Shown here: piece after piece, positions 13,429-23,853 of the stretch | Numbering within the stretch: the first letter of the stretch is position 1 | Layout: each line of letters starts with the position of its first letter | NCBI RefSeq assembly: GCF_958295425.1 | Contig: NC_081140.1 | Span: 10,299,698-10,363,697, forward strand | Direction of reading: 5' to 3' | Origin: Solea solea | Lineage: Eukaryota > Chordata > Actinopteri > Pleuronectiformes > Soleidae | DNA: 64,000 nucleotides | Translations under genes and position numbers: made by a program | Notes under the pieces: generated by a model | Told to the model about the DNA's origin: nothing | The model's input: the letters and a program-made list of their open reading frames with translations, nothing else | Database searches by the model: none

Positions 13429-14055
13429 AAACGCCACAGTCCCTCGAATTTGAAAACAATTTCACCAACTCCCGTCACATGTCTGATGTGGTGGTTCCGA
13501 GTCATAATCTGCAAGAGCTCTTTGATTCTTGGTTGTTCTACTTAGTGATCAATAGTGGTCAATCTACTGAATACTGCTATACATGCAGGCTATGTGTACT
13601 GTGTGTGTGACGGTTGCTACCATATGTGACCTATCGGAGCAAAACATCCCAGATTTGTTGAATCAGTGAGTGCCAAACATTTGGTGATGGTGACTTTCTT
13701 ATCTGTGTCTTCATTAGTCACCGGCACCCTTTTGAAATGTAAAATACTGCAGGCAGCTGTAGCAGAAATGCATTGTGTAATGTGGCTCTGATCCACAGGA
13801 GTTGCTGATTAACCCAGATTTGTTTGTGGACATTGATAGAATGTTTGAAGGTCTGTGATACACTCATCTCCTTTGTTGCCTGGGGCATTGGGAGCTGATG
13901 ATGGTGGGCTGGTGCATGGTGGTGGTGGATAGGCAGTGAATATTTAACAGATCAGATGGTGACCCGTGTGTGTCAGTGTTCCCTGTTTGCAGTGATTGCT
14001 TAACATTGTGTCGGCCTTTTGCCGTGTATCTCCCCCTCCTGTCTGATTATCTGCA

Positions 14056-14060
<5 letters not shown>

Positions 14061-14092
<32 letters not shown>
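14061..14092. repeat. (GT)16 microsatellite
   Basis: A clean GT dinucleotide run is visible. Confidence 0.95.
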
Positions 14093-14093
<1 letters not shown>

Positions 14094-14854
14094 TCTCTGT
14101 GGCTGCTTAATTTGGTCTTCATCACCCTCAGCCTTGCCTGAACCTTGCAGTCCTATCACTTCCCTCTAACCCGTAGGCATTAACCACGTGGAGACGGCGA
14201 CACACTTGGACATTAGAACGACCGTACCCTGTGGGCACAAGCCAGACCGACTGTGTCTTCCTCTGCCGCAGTCACGCCAAAACCTCCCAGGCTTTCACAC
14301 AGCATCAATATTCAAGGGCTGACAGTTGGTGCCTTTCTTTGTAGCATTAGTAACAGCCGCTAAGGTAACAATTTTGGCAGCACAGACTGTAGCACAACCA
14401 ATGTGTTAAGCGAGTGTGTGTAATTTGGCCTGCTCGTCCCTGTGCAGGAACAGCGCAGGAGTTGTGTTACACTGCCTGACCGGCCTTATACATGTTTCAT
14501 CTGCTGCTCTCTGAACAGAAGCCCCCTTTGTTATCTAATCCAGCCTTCTCTCTAGCCTCAGACTGAGTTTAGCGCCAGAAGACTGCTCTTCACAGTCTGT
14601 CATCCAGCCGGTGGGCCGATACATATCAACCAACAGCTGAGGAGCAGCAGAGGGACCTGCTCAGGCCCCAGATATCTGCTATCAGGACTTCTCAGCCTCT
14701 CTCTCAGACCATTGGCTGGCACACAGACAGAGCTTTCAAGTAAACAAGAGGAACTAAGGGGCAGTGTGAAGTCCATGAAACATTTTCAAGGATCCTTTTT
14801 GTGCTTTATCTCCTCGGCACTACACCTCAAAGTTTCTGTAGCTTACCACCGTTC

Positions 14855-14938
14855 ATGCTGCAGAATTGCAAGAAGGCAGTTCTTGTAAACAGAGCTCTAA
14901 AGTGTTTTGGTGGTTGTTACTGCACGTCAGTGAGCTAG
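14855..14938 (+). other. Upstream ORF before the alternative ATG at 14947
   Basis: An ATG at 14855 opens a 27-codon frame that stops at 14936-14938, eight bases before the ATG at 14947. It matters only if transcription starts upstream and the acceptor at 14979 is skipped. Its peptide has no recognisable feature. Confidence 0.3.
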
Positions 14939-14946
14939 TCGGGACC

Positions 14947-14979
14947 ATGAGTGACACACTCAGACCGCCTTCCCTCCAG
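14947..14979 (+). CDS. gramd1b: Possible alternative N-terminal extension of the 14980 exon
   Basis: The ATG at 14947 (A at -3) is in frame with the long exon and would add 11 residues, MSDTLRPPSLQ. The frame is open back to a TAG at 14839. The same bases include a pyrimidine-rich tract ending CCTTCCCTCCAG at 14979, a good splice acceptor, so they may instead be the end of an intron. Both uses could occur in different transcripts. I favour the acceptor because it pairs in phase 0 with the exon at 2220. Confidence 0.35.
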
Positions 14980-15350
14980 GTGAGCGTCCCAATTGACGCT
15001 CCAGCCTACTCGGATGGAAACGCCGTGTCAGACGGGTGCGTGCGGTCCAGCTCCTCAACCCCAACTCTTCGGCGCAAGCGTTTCAAGATGCGCCGTATGA
15101 GGAACGTGCCCAGCGAGAGGGAGCTGGAAAGAGGGCAGCTGAACGGCAATCACCTCACAGCGCAGTCCCACTCTGGCTCTAAGGAATACCTCCAGCTGCC
15201 TTCCATTGAGATCACGCCATCCAGCGATGAAGATGCCCCCTCTTCCTGGTCCAGCTGCTCCACACCCAGCGCCTCCCCGCGCCGCAAGCGTTTCCTGTTG
15301 AGGAAATGGCTGAAGGTCCGAGAGAAGAAGGAACAAGGCAGTGAGAGCAG
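14980..15350 (+). CDS. gramd1b: Long-isoform N-terminal exon of GRAMD1B (Aster-B)
   Basis: GRAMD1B is an ER membrane protein that moves cholesterol from the plasma membrane to the ER. This exon encodes the disordered N-terminal region of the long form, 123 codons plus two bases (phase 0 in, phase 2 out), with donor CAG|gtgggt. The frame begins VSVPIDAPAYSDG, contains two Ser-Thr-Pro plus basic blocks (STPTLRRKRFKMRRMR and STPSASPRRKRFLLRKW), and has an acidic casein-kinase-like patch, PSIEITPSSDEDAPSS. These match my memory of the mammalian GRAMD1B long N-terminus, which I could not verify here. The region is low in hydrophobics and has no signal peptide. If the donor is ignored, the frame stays open to a stop at 15451-15453, which would give a truncated read-through product. 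Confidence 0.85.
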
Positions 15351-15719
15351 GTGGGTATTGGCTCTCCACACTTACCTCTTAACAATCCTTTCTCCTCCCC
15401 ACATCTCCCCCAATGTCTCTATGCTGCTTGAAGACCCCTGCTATCTGCTCTAATGTGGTGAACTGAAAGACAGTTAGATAGTTTTGTCTCGTCCACTCAG
15501 GTATTTTATTGAACATTTAGTTGCAAGGCTGCTATTTTGATAAAGTGTCACACAAAGTTATCTGAAACCAGATTTTTGTTGAAAAAAGAAACACTAAAAA
15601 CACTCAAACTCATTTTCTAATTGATTCATTGTTACAGCCCTAATTCAAACGTCTGTCTAGATTAAGGCTTTAAAGTCACTTTTTTTTTTTAGAGATGAAT
15701 ACTTCCAGCATCATAATGA

Positions 15720-15720
<1 letters not shown>

Positions 15721-15752
<32 letters not shown>
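15721..15752. repeat. (CA)16 microsatellite
   Basis: A clean CA run is visible. Confidence 0.95.
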
Positions 15753-15754
<2 letters not shown>

Positions 15755-17902
15755 GATAGTTTTTCCAGTCGAGGTTCGATTAACTTACCTGTGTAGCCTT
15801 TAGCTCTATAGTGTTTCATACTGTGTTTCCAGGTCCTTTGTGACCTTTGTGATCTTATTCTTACATCTGAGATACAGTATGTGATTGTAGCACAGAGGAA
15901 ATGAACATAGGGTCAATAAAGTAAATCAACCCTAACAAAGTTAATGTATTTTAACAACTATAACATATACATATATACTCTAATCAGTGATGGGAGATTT
16001 GATTGGACTTGGCCCACACTGGGAAAAGATGTCATCTTCTTGCAGTTTGTGTCACATATACAAAGAAAATAATAATAGTCTTAGTTATTTCTGCTCTGTT
16101 CCTCTGTAATAACAGCCTGGTTGTCAGCGGTAACAGGTGGCAGATGGGAGCAGGTTCATTACTCGCTCCATCAACGTGTTATCTTTCTCTCAGTTGAAGA
16201 CACCTTCCTCTCCACAGGCGTGTGTGTATAACCCTGACAGTTTCTCTGGGTTTGAAATCCCGTCATTATCCAGCACACCACGAGTAAAGCTCCACTCCCC
16301 CAAGGGGTGTTAGGTGTAGAACATGCATTCTTCACCTTAATACTGTACTGAGCTGTGGTTCCTCTGCTGTCTGCACCTCGCTGCGTGTTGTTTATAAAAG
16401 ATCCTATACGGGCTACAGCTGCGTGGGAGTCACATAAATATTTCAAATCTTAATGTTTATCTTCACTTAATTATTGATGGAACAGAACAAGCAGTTTTTT
16501 GTCATCGTAGACTGCGAGGACATAGTGTCCTCACTCAGTATGCTTCCTTGCACACGCGAGTCGAGCTGCAGTTGTAGTTTGATTATGTCATTTAACTGGA
16601 CTGCGACTGTCTTTGTCCTAGTATACAAGCAGGGAACCCATTTATTGAACAAAGTGGTTTTCCATTATGTCATAGACCAAAAAACGGAGGGCCATTCTGT
16701 GTCTTCCTAACATCCAGTTAATACACTTAATACTTTAGGCTGACAGAGCTTAAATTCAGTCTCCATGTTTTGCTTGCTGTTCTCTTTTACTCTTCTGTGA
16801 CAGGATTCTTCATTTCTTTGTGCAAAACATGCATGTTTAATTTAGTGCAATTTCAGGGTTTATATGCATTTTAAAAGTATTTTTATACTCAGACTATCAC
16901 AACATCATGAAAACATATTAATGGATATGTTTTTGTACAAGTATTGCAGAATACGTGTTGGTTATTGTTAGAAATTTTGGGGGGACTGTTTGAGAACCTG
17001 ATATTTAAGTGAAGCCTGTACATCAATAGCAACATTAGCCCCTTTTCCATCAACCTATCCAGGAACTTTTGGACGTATTTACCTGGGGAAAATAATTCCT
17101 GGTAGTCTGTGTGGTTTGCATTTCCACTGCACCTCAAAGTTCTTGTTTGTGCTGTTGACGTATAATCAAGGACGATCGCTTGATTGTGTTTAAACCTGTT
17201 TCATTTTAACAAACAAGAAAAAACTATGAAAGACTAAAAGACGTTTTATAGGGGGGGGTTGCCATGGTGCTTCAGTGGGAGCAGCATCAACTGAGTGTGT
17301 GTGTGACTGAAACCTGCTCTGGTCGTAGACACACTGAGATTTTTCCCCTCGTCCTCATAATGTGTTAGTTTCTTCGCCCTGCATCATAATTTGCATCGGG
17401 ATTATTCGCTCTTTCATTCAGTCAGGTGTGCGAAGAACTTTAGAACGTATCTTTTTAAGTTCTTTTTAGAATGTATTGTATCGTATCATATCGTTTTAGT
17501 ATCGTATCATTGTAGAACGTATCATTCTAAAAAAGCCATGTTACGTGAACTAGTGCTTTTTTGAAAAAGAGTAGTAGAGTAGGTTTTGTTTTTGCCAATA
17601 ACCATGCTGTTATCTCTCTGAGCGCTTACCTTTTCATAATTGTTAAAAAGAAGAAACTACTGTTCATGCTCTGCTGTACGACTGAATATTTGTTGAACTA
17701 ATCACAGTGTTGTCAGGAGTACTAATGTTCCTATCGTGCTATAACACTCGGGTAGGACGGTGAACATACCTGGCAAACGTCAGCATGTTCACATTAACAT
17801 CATGAGCATGTTGATCACAGCGTTTCACGTAAACCAGGGGTCTCACTGAGCCACTAGCGCCACTGTCGACTCTTTATCTCATTATCTGACATCGAGCGCT
17901 TA

Positions 17903-18113
17903 TTAAAGGCGACATAGAATGCTTGTATCACACATATATGTTAGTTATGGAGGTCTACTTACATATATTAACTTGTTTTCATGGTTAAAAACCTCCTCGT
18001 CGCTGCAAACGAGCCGATAAAAATATGTGCCGATCCGCTTCACAGAGCCCAGGAAAACAATACAACACTATTTTCTCAGCAGTGGCTGAACTGTTGTTCT
18101 ATGTCGCCTTTAA
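17903..18113 (+). mobile_element. MITE with perfect terminal inverted repeats and TTAA ends, short copy
   Basis: The left end TTAAAGGCGACATAGAA and the right end TTCTATGTCGCCTTTAA are exact reverse complements, 17 bp each including TTAA. The element is 211 bp and non-coding. It matches both ends of the 740-1291 element in reverse orientation and lacks that copy's internal 340 bp, so it looks like an internal-deletion derivative. The TTAA boundaries suggest piggyBac-like mobilisation, as an inference. Confidence 0.88.
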
Positions 18114-20760
18114 ACACTTTGTCCGAAGTGAAAATGCATGTGCATGTGCATGGGGACTATAAATGTGAAATGAAAAGTGCAGGAACTATTTCCCACTGAA
18201 ATGCAAACCAGGCGCATGAGTCTGGAACAGAAATACTACTCGGGAATGAAAAGAAACGTGTTTGTCTTCCCTCTGCCTGTGGGTAATTAACTGTGCATCA
18301 CTAAACCACAAAGTTAATTGTGAACTCTGTGTGGAACAAACTTGTCACTGTACTTGTATTGATTCCAGACTGATGTGGAGGGATTAGAGTCTTTAAAAGA
18401 GTTGCACGTAGAAAACCGTGTCAAAGTTGTAACCATGTGACTGAGTCTAACATTTTACAGTGGTCTGTCTCGAGGCGTTGTTGTCAGATGCAGGCGTTTG
18501 CTGTAAGACTGTGGACTTTTGCCTCCACCACCAGAGACTCCATGACTGCCCGGCACTTTGAGCCTGTAAATTAGCTCTGTCATGTACATATAACTGATTA
18601 ATTACAGAAGAGATGAAGACCATATTCTGCATATCAGGAGACTGAATTTGCACATTTCTAAATATAAAGTATATAAAGTGATAGATTGTTACTTTATTTA
18701 CCGTGTACCGTAGCGAGAGAGTCGAGTTAATACTTTTTGCTCACAGATACTGTTTTTTTAAAAACTGCTGTAGTTGTCTTGTCGAGTTAATATACAAACA
18801 TGGCAGAGCGTTTATAGGTAACCTGCTCGCTGAGGCTTTGTAGAATCAGGTGCAGTGGGAACAATGTTGACATGGTTTTCTCACTGTGGAGCCGGATCAA
18901 AACACTGTAAGTATTCAAAAACCTTATGGTTTGAATGTGATCTTTGACGCTTCGTCAAACAGCATCAGTGGCTCTGTGTTGTCATCGCTGCGCGTTGTCT
19001 GGTCCTGGGATTGTACGAAACCTCATGCGGTGTAGTTTTCCCGGTGCAGCGTCAGCTTTCTGTCGCTGACATGAAACACGATCTGAGAATAACATCTCAG
19101 TTAGATGTTCTGTAGTCCACGACAACTCTCCAATCTTATCATCCCTGGAAGTTTGTCAATGGTGCATCCTTATCTTGTCAGTTTTTACTTTTATGCCCAA
19201 CAGGATGTGTTGGCTCACGTGTGTGTGTCTTTGATCAGTGGAGATTTATAGACAGAGTGGAGTCTGCTGTTCTGCACCCTGATAAGAGCAGGGTTATTTT
19301 AAGGAAATGGTGTAGCATCTTTCTCCAGGGTTCCACCATCTCCAAAGCCTTCAAATATTCATGCTCGCAGTCACAACCTCTCTCAGGCTTTATATGGACT
19401 CTATATGTCATAAGGTTCATATTAGTAACAAAATAAGTAGGTTGAAGTAATAAGTATAAAGTTCTTTCTTCTCCTTTTTGAAAATGTACTACACAATAGA
19501 TAATTAGTGTTACTTAGTTTTGTTACTTTTGTCTCCTTTTGTTCATTTATATACACATTTTCAGATATATGTGTTTTGATTTTTACATGTTCAATATAAA
19601 TTTGATTTATCAACAGCAGTGACCAAAAAAAATAAAAGATTTAACATACATAACACGTTTTTGAAATGAACTAATGATAAAAATAATAAAATGCTGAATA
19701 AATTGCTAGCTCATAGTTTTTTGCAGCTTAATTTTCCTCACAAAATTAGTTCTATTTTTTAGTTGAGATATAGTCATCACAATCCTTGAATTTTAAACTG
19801 TTTTAAATTATGATTTATCTACACAAGTGTGTGGCTTAGTTATTTACATCTTCTACTGTACACAATGATTTTAGGTGGTTGTCATTGGCAACTATGTTTC
19901 AAACCACATATTGCATCAATTGTACATGATGAGTACTGAATAATTCACTGAAGGCCCAGTTCATGTTAGCCTTCTGTTCTTTTGATGTCAAATGCACATG
20001 CTGTACAGGGCAGAGAAACACACACACACATAAACATGCACATGTACAAACACACACACACTTCCACAGCCTGTAGATGCACTGAACCTGAGAAAGAAGA
20101 AGCCATGATGTAAATGTTGAGCATCAAGCAATAATCCCATGTATGCTGAATATTGGTGTCATTTATATAAACGTCGTTTCTTCTAGAGAAAAGCAGTACA
20201 GATGTACGTCGGTGTATCAGTTTGATCTGTTGCAGCGTACAACAATGAGCACTGTGTGCTCTTCATTCCTGACATTATTGAAAACAACAAAATATTTTAA
20301 CTAAAATTGTGAGTGTGTCTTTGATAAACTGCGTTTTATTTCGCAAATTAAGACTAAATCTTATGTTAAATAATCGGGGAAGAGTTATAATAGTATATAA
20401 CTCGTATAGCTGAATTAAAATGGTACTGGCCGAGCAATGTTTACAATGCAGATTGAGCACAGCATAAAATGAGCTCAACCTCTCAGAACCTGTGGGACCT
20501 GTCGGAAATGGAACAAGGCGCCCTGCAGAGAGTGAATTAATCATGACCTTTCCCAACAGACCGGCTTTATGCTTAAATGTCAAAGTACGCGGACAGGAAG
20601 CGGAATCTGAAAATAGGGAATTCCTCCTTTTTAGAGGAAAAAAGAATGAAGGAAAGACAGCCCTGCCTCTGTCATGTCATTTAGACCGTGTGTGCTTCAT
20701 GATCTTGGGAAAGGGATTAGATTAGACAAATAACTATCTTTGAATCTCTGCATTAGCTTT

Positions 20761-20892
<132 letters not shown>

Positions 20893-21223
20893 TAACCCCC
20901 TTCAACTATTATTGGTAGCCTGAGCTTCTGCATAGCCTATGTCATATAGCCCCCTCTAGTGTTATTATACTAGATTTGTGCTCATATAGGACATGAACCA
21001 CCAACCAAATGCACATAGTTGCTGCCACAGTTGATGATATTTACACTTCACTCATAACCCTGCTGGAGTTTAGAGAGTTGATTGACTTTATACTCATTTA
21101 TTTAACAGATTAACTGGTACATATGTATGTGCAGCTATAAACAAGTGACAGTTTATAAACTGCAGGGTCCGATCCAACCAGATAAATCAAATTCTGATTC
21201 TGATAAAAATTAAATGAAAGTGT

Positions 21224-21238
21224 GGGGGGGGGGGGGGG
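21224..21238. repeat. Poly-G run of 15
   Basis: A homopolymer of 15 G is visible about 155 bp upstream of the 21394 exon acceptor. The length may be affected by sequencing error. Confidence 0.9.
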
Positions 21239-21393
21239 AAACTTAAATTTATATTACGCTTATTATCTTTACTAAAAAGTCATAGTTTATAACACAAAAA
21301 AAAGAAATGTACGTATATGCTGTGCATTCACATTGCACTGATGTAACACCGTACTGTAACGACTGACACTGCTCTCTCCTGTGTCCCACACAG

Positions 21394-21483
21394 CAGCCAA
21401 CAGAGCAGCCAACAGAGCAGCCTGCAGAGCAGCCATGAAGACGACAGCAGTCGCTTCCTGACTCCATTGATCCAAGAGGAAAG
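21394..21483 (+). CDS. gramd1b: Ser/Gln-rich exon of the GRAMD1B long isoform
   Basis: A 90-nt exon between a good acceptor (CTCTCCTGTGTCCCACACAG) and donor AAG|gtgcgc. It is phase 2 in and phase 2 out, so it is a frame-neutral cassette. Joined to the preceding exon it reads SSQQSSQQSSLQSSHEDDSS and then RFLTPLIQEE. The Ser/Gln part is built from a tandem DNA repeat of about 15 bp, and the acidic HEDD stretch adds phosphorylation-type sites. The pattern agrees with my memory of the mammalian long isoform. The acceptor is a tandem NAGNAG (CACAGCAG), so use of the second AG at 21396 would delete one serine. Function is presumably regulatory, in a disordered region. Confidence 0.88.
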
Positions 21484-22244
21484 GTGCGCGGTACTGCATG
21501 TGCATCATTGTGACTGTTTGTTTGCAGCAACTTTAAAGTTAAAGTGTGGCTTCATGAAACTTTTATACTATTATAAAGGTGATTCAAAATGTCAGTGACT
21601 TCCACAAATGTTGGGTCACATTAGTTTGGTCCACTAGAGGGCGCATCTTCCCTGTACTCATGTCTGTGGTGATCAGTGTTTGGCAAAGGCACAGCTGTGA
21701 GCTTTATCTGTTTTTATTATGGCATTTCTGTTGCTGTTGCTGGTGTTGCATAGTCAGGCCTTCAGTCCTTTTAACTTTATTTGTCTTAGAAGTGACTCGT
21801 GTGGTGAAAATGGATTTATATTACACACTTGAAGAATTCTAAACATATACAAGAAACACACAAATATTGTGTATAGAGTAGAACTTATAATTCAATTGGG
21901 AAGATCAAATTTTATTTTATTTATAATGTTCTACTGTTCAACACAAAAATGAATATTTGCCGGCTGCACAGGAAGCTGTTGCTGCATTTTAAGGCAGTTA
22001 AACCGAGTTAATTAAATAAAAAGGTGCTGCCGGAAGGTTTTGATGATCGTAAATCCTGAAAGAGAAAATGTCCACGCTAAGCATCTCTGACTTTACCTTC
22101 AGCTCTGAGCATTGTTCTCTCTACCTCCACTCATTCTCTCTTTCCTGTACTCGTTTCCATGTTCCCCTCTCTGGCTCTCCCTCCCGCACATTGTTGTCGC
22201 TCAGTGTCTCCACTCGCTTGAATCAGGAGCAGTAGCCGTTAAAC

Positions 22245-22289
22245 ATGAGGGATTTCTGGCTGCTCTTCACTCTGCTGTGCTGGGGATAG
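22245..22289 (+). other. Short upstream ORF in the candidate leader
   Basis: ATG at 22245 opens a 14-codon frame, MRDFWLLFTLLCWG, that ends in TAG at 22287. It is strongly hydrophobic, like a truncated signal peptide, and lies 70 bp upstream of the candidate start at 22359. It is meaningful only if this leader is transcribed. Confidence 0.25.
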
Positions 22290-22358
22290 CTAGAGCGGGG
22301 GCTTCTGCAGCAGCTGCAGGGAGAGCAGCGTTCTGTAGCCGGCTTTAGAGGGCACGGA

Positions 22359-22378
22359 ATGTCATGTCTCCTCTGCAG
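22359..22378 (+). CDS. gramd1b: Candidate alternative first exon (low support)
   Basis: ATG at 22359 (G at -3) is followed by six codons, MSCLLC without its split codon, and a donor CAG|gtaaat that leaves phase 2. This is the phase required by the downstream exons at 23827 and 56970. The upstream 200 bp are richer in GC and in CTG/CAG motifs than the intron around them. No homology is recognised and phase agreement alone happens by chance one time in three. Confidence 0.25.
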
Positions 22379-22900
22379 GTAAATCCAGCTGCAGCACTGC
22401 TGCATCTCCCACAACTATACTGTGTCTCGCCGCCTCCGTGTCCACCAGTCTCGGTTTGCTCTCCCTGCCTTGGTCGTGCATGTGTTTGCCTTGTGAGCTG
22501 CTACAGTTTGTTGACTGTGCTGTGCGCAGCAGATTATTTCATTTTTTTTGGACAAGTGTCAGCAGGCTGTCGGCTTATGTGAGCCCTTAGCTGTGATTCT
22601 TATCTGCCTCTGCCAGATCATCTGGGCATCTGTAGTCGTCCTGGGAGAGAAACCGACGCAGTCCAGATGATAGAATGAGGGCTTCGCTCAGTCATTGCGG
22701 TTTTCTTGTATTAGTGTCCTCCCGTTATAACTGCAGATTATGTAATCTCACAACACGATCGGTGTAATATGACTCATCAGTGAAGATGACGCAGCACATG
22801 ATTGTGAATGGAGGTAACACAGTGAGAGACGCATCATTGGATTCTTTTATTGCACAGAGTATATTTTTTAAAAAGTTATGTATTGAAGAAATGGTCAGTG

Positions 22901-22907
22901 TATATAT

Positions 22908-22963
<56 letters not shown>
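22901..22963. repeat. (TA)n-(GATA)n microsatellite
   Basis: About five TA units run into about 13 GATA units, directly visible. Confidence 0.95.
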
Positions 22964-23826
22964 CGCTTTTCTAGTCCACTGAGCTACCGTCGGCCCAGGA
23001 ATGTGACCACCATTCAGCAGACTCAGTCGCTTGTATGATTACACTACTATATAAAACACTACAGTTCACAACATTTAAAGCTGCAGTGCATAGGTTTTGG
23101 TTGGTTGAATGCTTTTGATTATTTGCGTCCTTCACCTGAAAACCGGCTCTGTCGAGCAATACGATCGGACCTGAGTACTGAGGGAGCTTTGGTGAATATA
23201 CAGCGTCAGCAACAAGCATTTATCCCGTCAAACTCCTGAATGAGCAGTAGATTTCACTTCTAAAACTTCTCTGTGTTTTCAGTCATACTCAAACCTGTTT
23301 GCCTATCACTTCCTGTGTGCAGCTTGCAAATGTCGCTGGGCATTGTTAGAGCCCACTAAACTGAAAAAGCTGATTTTATTAATATTAATCAATATTTTTG
23401 TAATATTTAAAAGTTTCATACGTGATACTCTATGTGCATAATGTATAATCTGCACCTGTTGATAAATTATGAAATGATGTTAAATTAAATAATAAACTCA
23501 TTAGAGCGTAACTTAAATCGTGTCATTTTACATTTACAAATTGTTTGTACAAAAATAATTACTACATCTGCAATAGTCGCTTCATAGGAGTTATGAATGA
23601 GCAAAATAATGACAAACATTAAAATGTCCTAGTCTTATTGAAGGTTATTCTCCTGTTACTGTGTTTATTCCGCATCAGAACACTAAAGCCAATTCCTTGT
23701 AACTATTTGGCTGAGCCTGCAATTACCTTATGGCATGTTATATACACTTATGCAAACAATATATATATATAACTACAAGAAAGCAGCGCCCCGTGACTGA
23801 CCCCTCTGTCCTCTTTTACTGTGCAG

Positions 23827-23853
23827 GTCTGACAGTGCAGCGGACAAATTCAG
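23827..23853 (+). CDS. gramd1b: 27-nt microexon of GRAMD1B (putative cassette)
   Basis: A strong acceptor (TCCTCTTTTACTGTGCAG) and a consensus donor (CAG|gtaagt) bracket 27 nt. Phase 2 in and phase 2 out means it can be included or skipped without changing frame. With the two bases from exon 21394 it encodes RSDSAADKF plus a split codon. A UGC lies immediately before the acceptor AG, as in SRRM4-dependent neural microexons of vertebrates. I do not recall this peptide from the mammalian protein. The splice sites and frame neutrality are strong, but no homology was confirmed. Confidence 0.72.

Larger units (their letters stand above)
2244..14979 (+). other. gramd1b: Large first intron of the long isoform (putative)
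   Basis: About 12.7 kb without a convincing coding exon on either strand; the open frames present are short and lack protein-like composition. It contains an hAT-type element at 3229-3674, a short perfect hairpin at 4917-4946, a diffuse repeat-like stretch near 5240-6115, two GT microsatellites (10777-10810, 14061-14092), and two copies of an hAT-derived family near 12091-12330 and 13110-13428. Confidence 0.55.
21484..23826 (+). other. gramd1b: Intron, with a possible internal promoter near 22.1-22.4 kb
   Basis: About 2.3 kb. It contains a candidate alternative first exon (22359-22378) with a GC-richer upstream segment and a GATA microsatellite (22901-22963). Bases about 23085-23220 resemble bases about 3100-3200 ('ggctctgtc.agca'), suggesting an old shared repeat. 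Confidence 0.6.

Noticed and set aside
14866..15453. A single 195-residue protein starting upstream of the long exon
   Set aside because: The apparent start at 14866 is TTG, not ATG, and the 3' part runs past a good donor at 15351 into intron. Only the middle is coding.
21249..21530. Minus-strand frame with repeated Cys-Ser-Val-Gly-Cys
   Set aside because: It is the antisense of the Ser/Gln repeat exon.
22901..22963. CRISPR-like regular repeats
   Set aside because: It is a plain GATA microsatellite with no spacers, and the genome is a vertebrate's.
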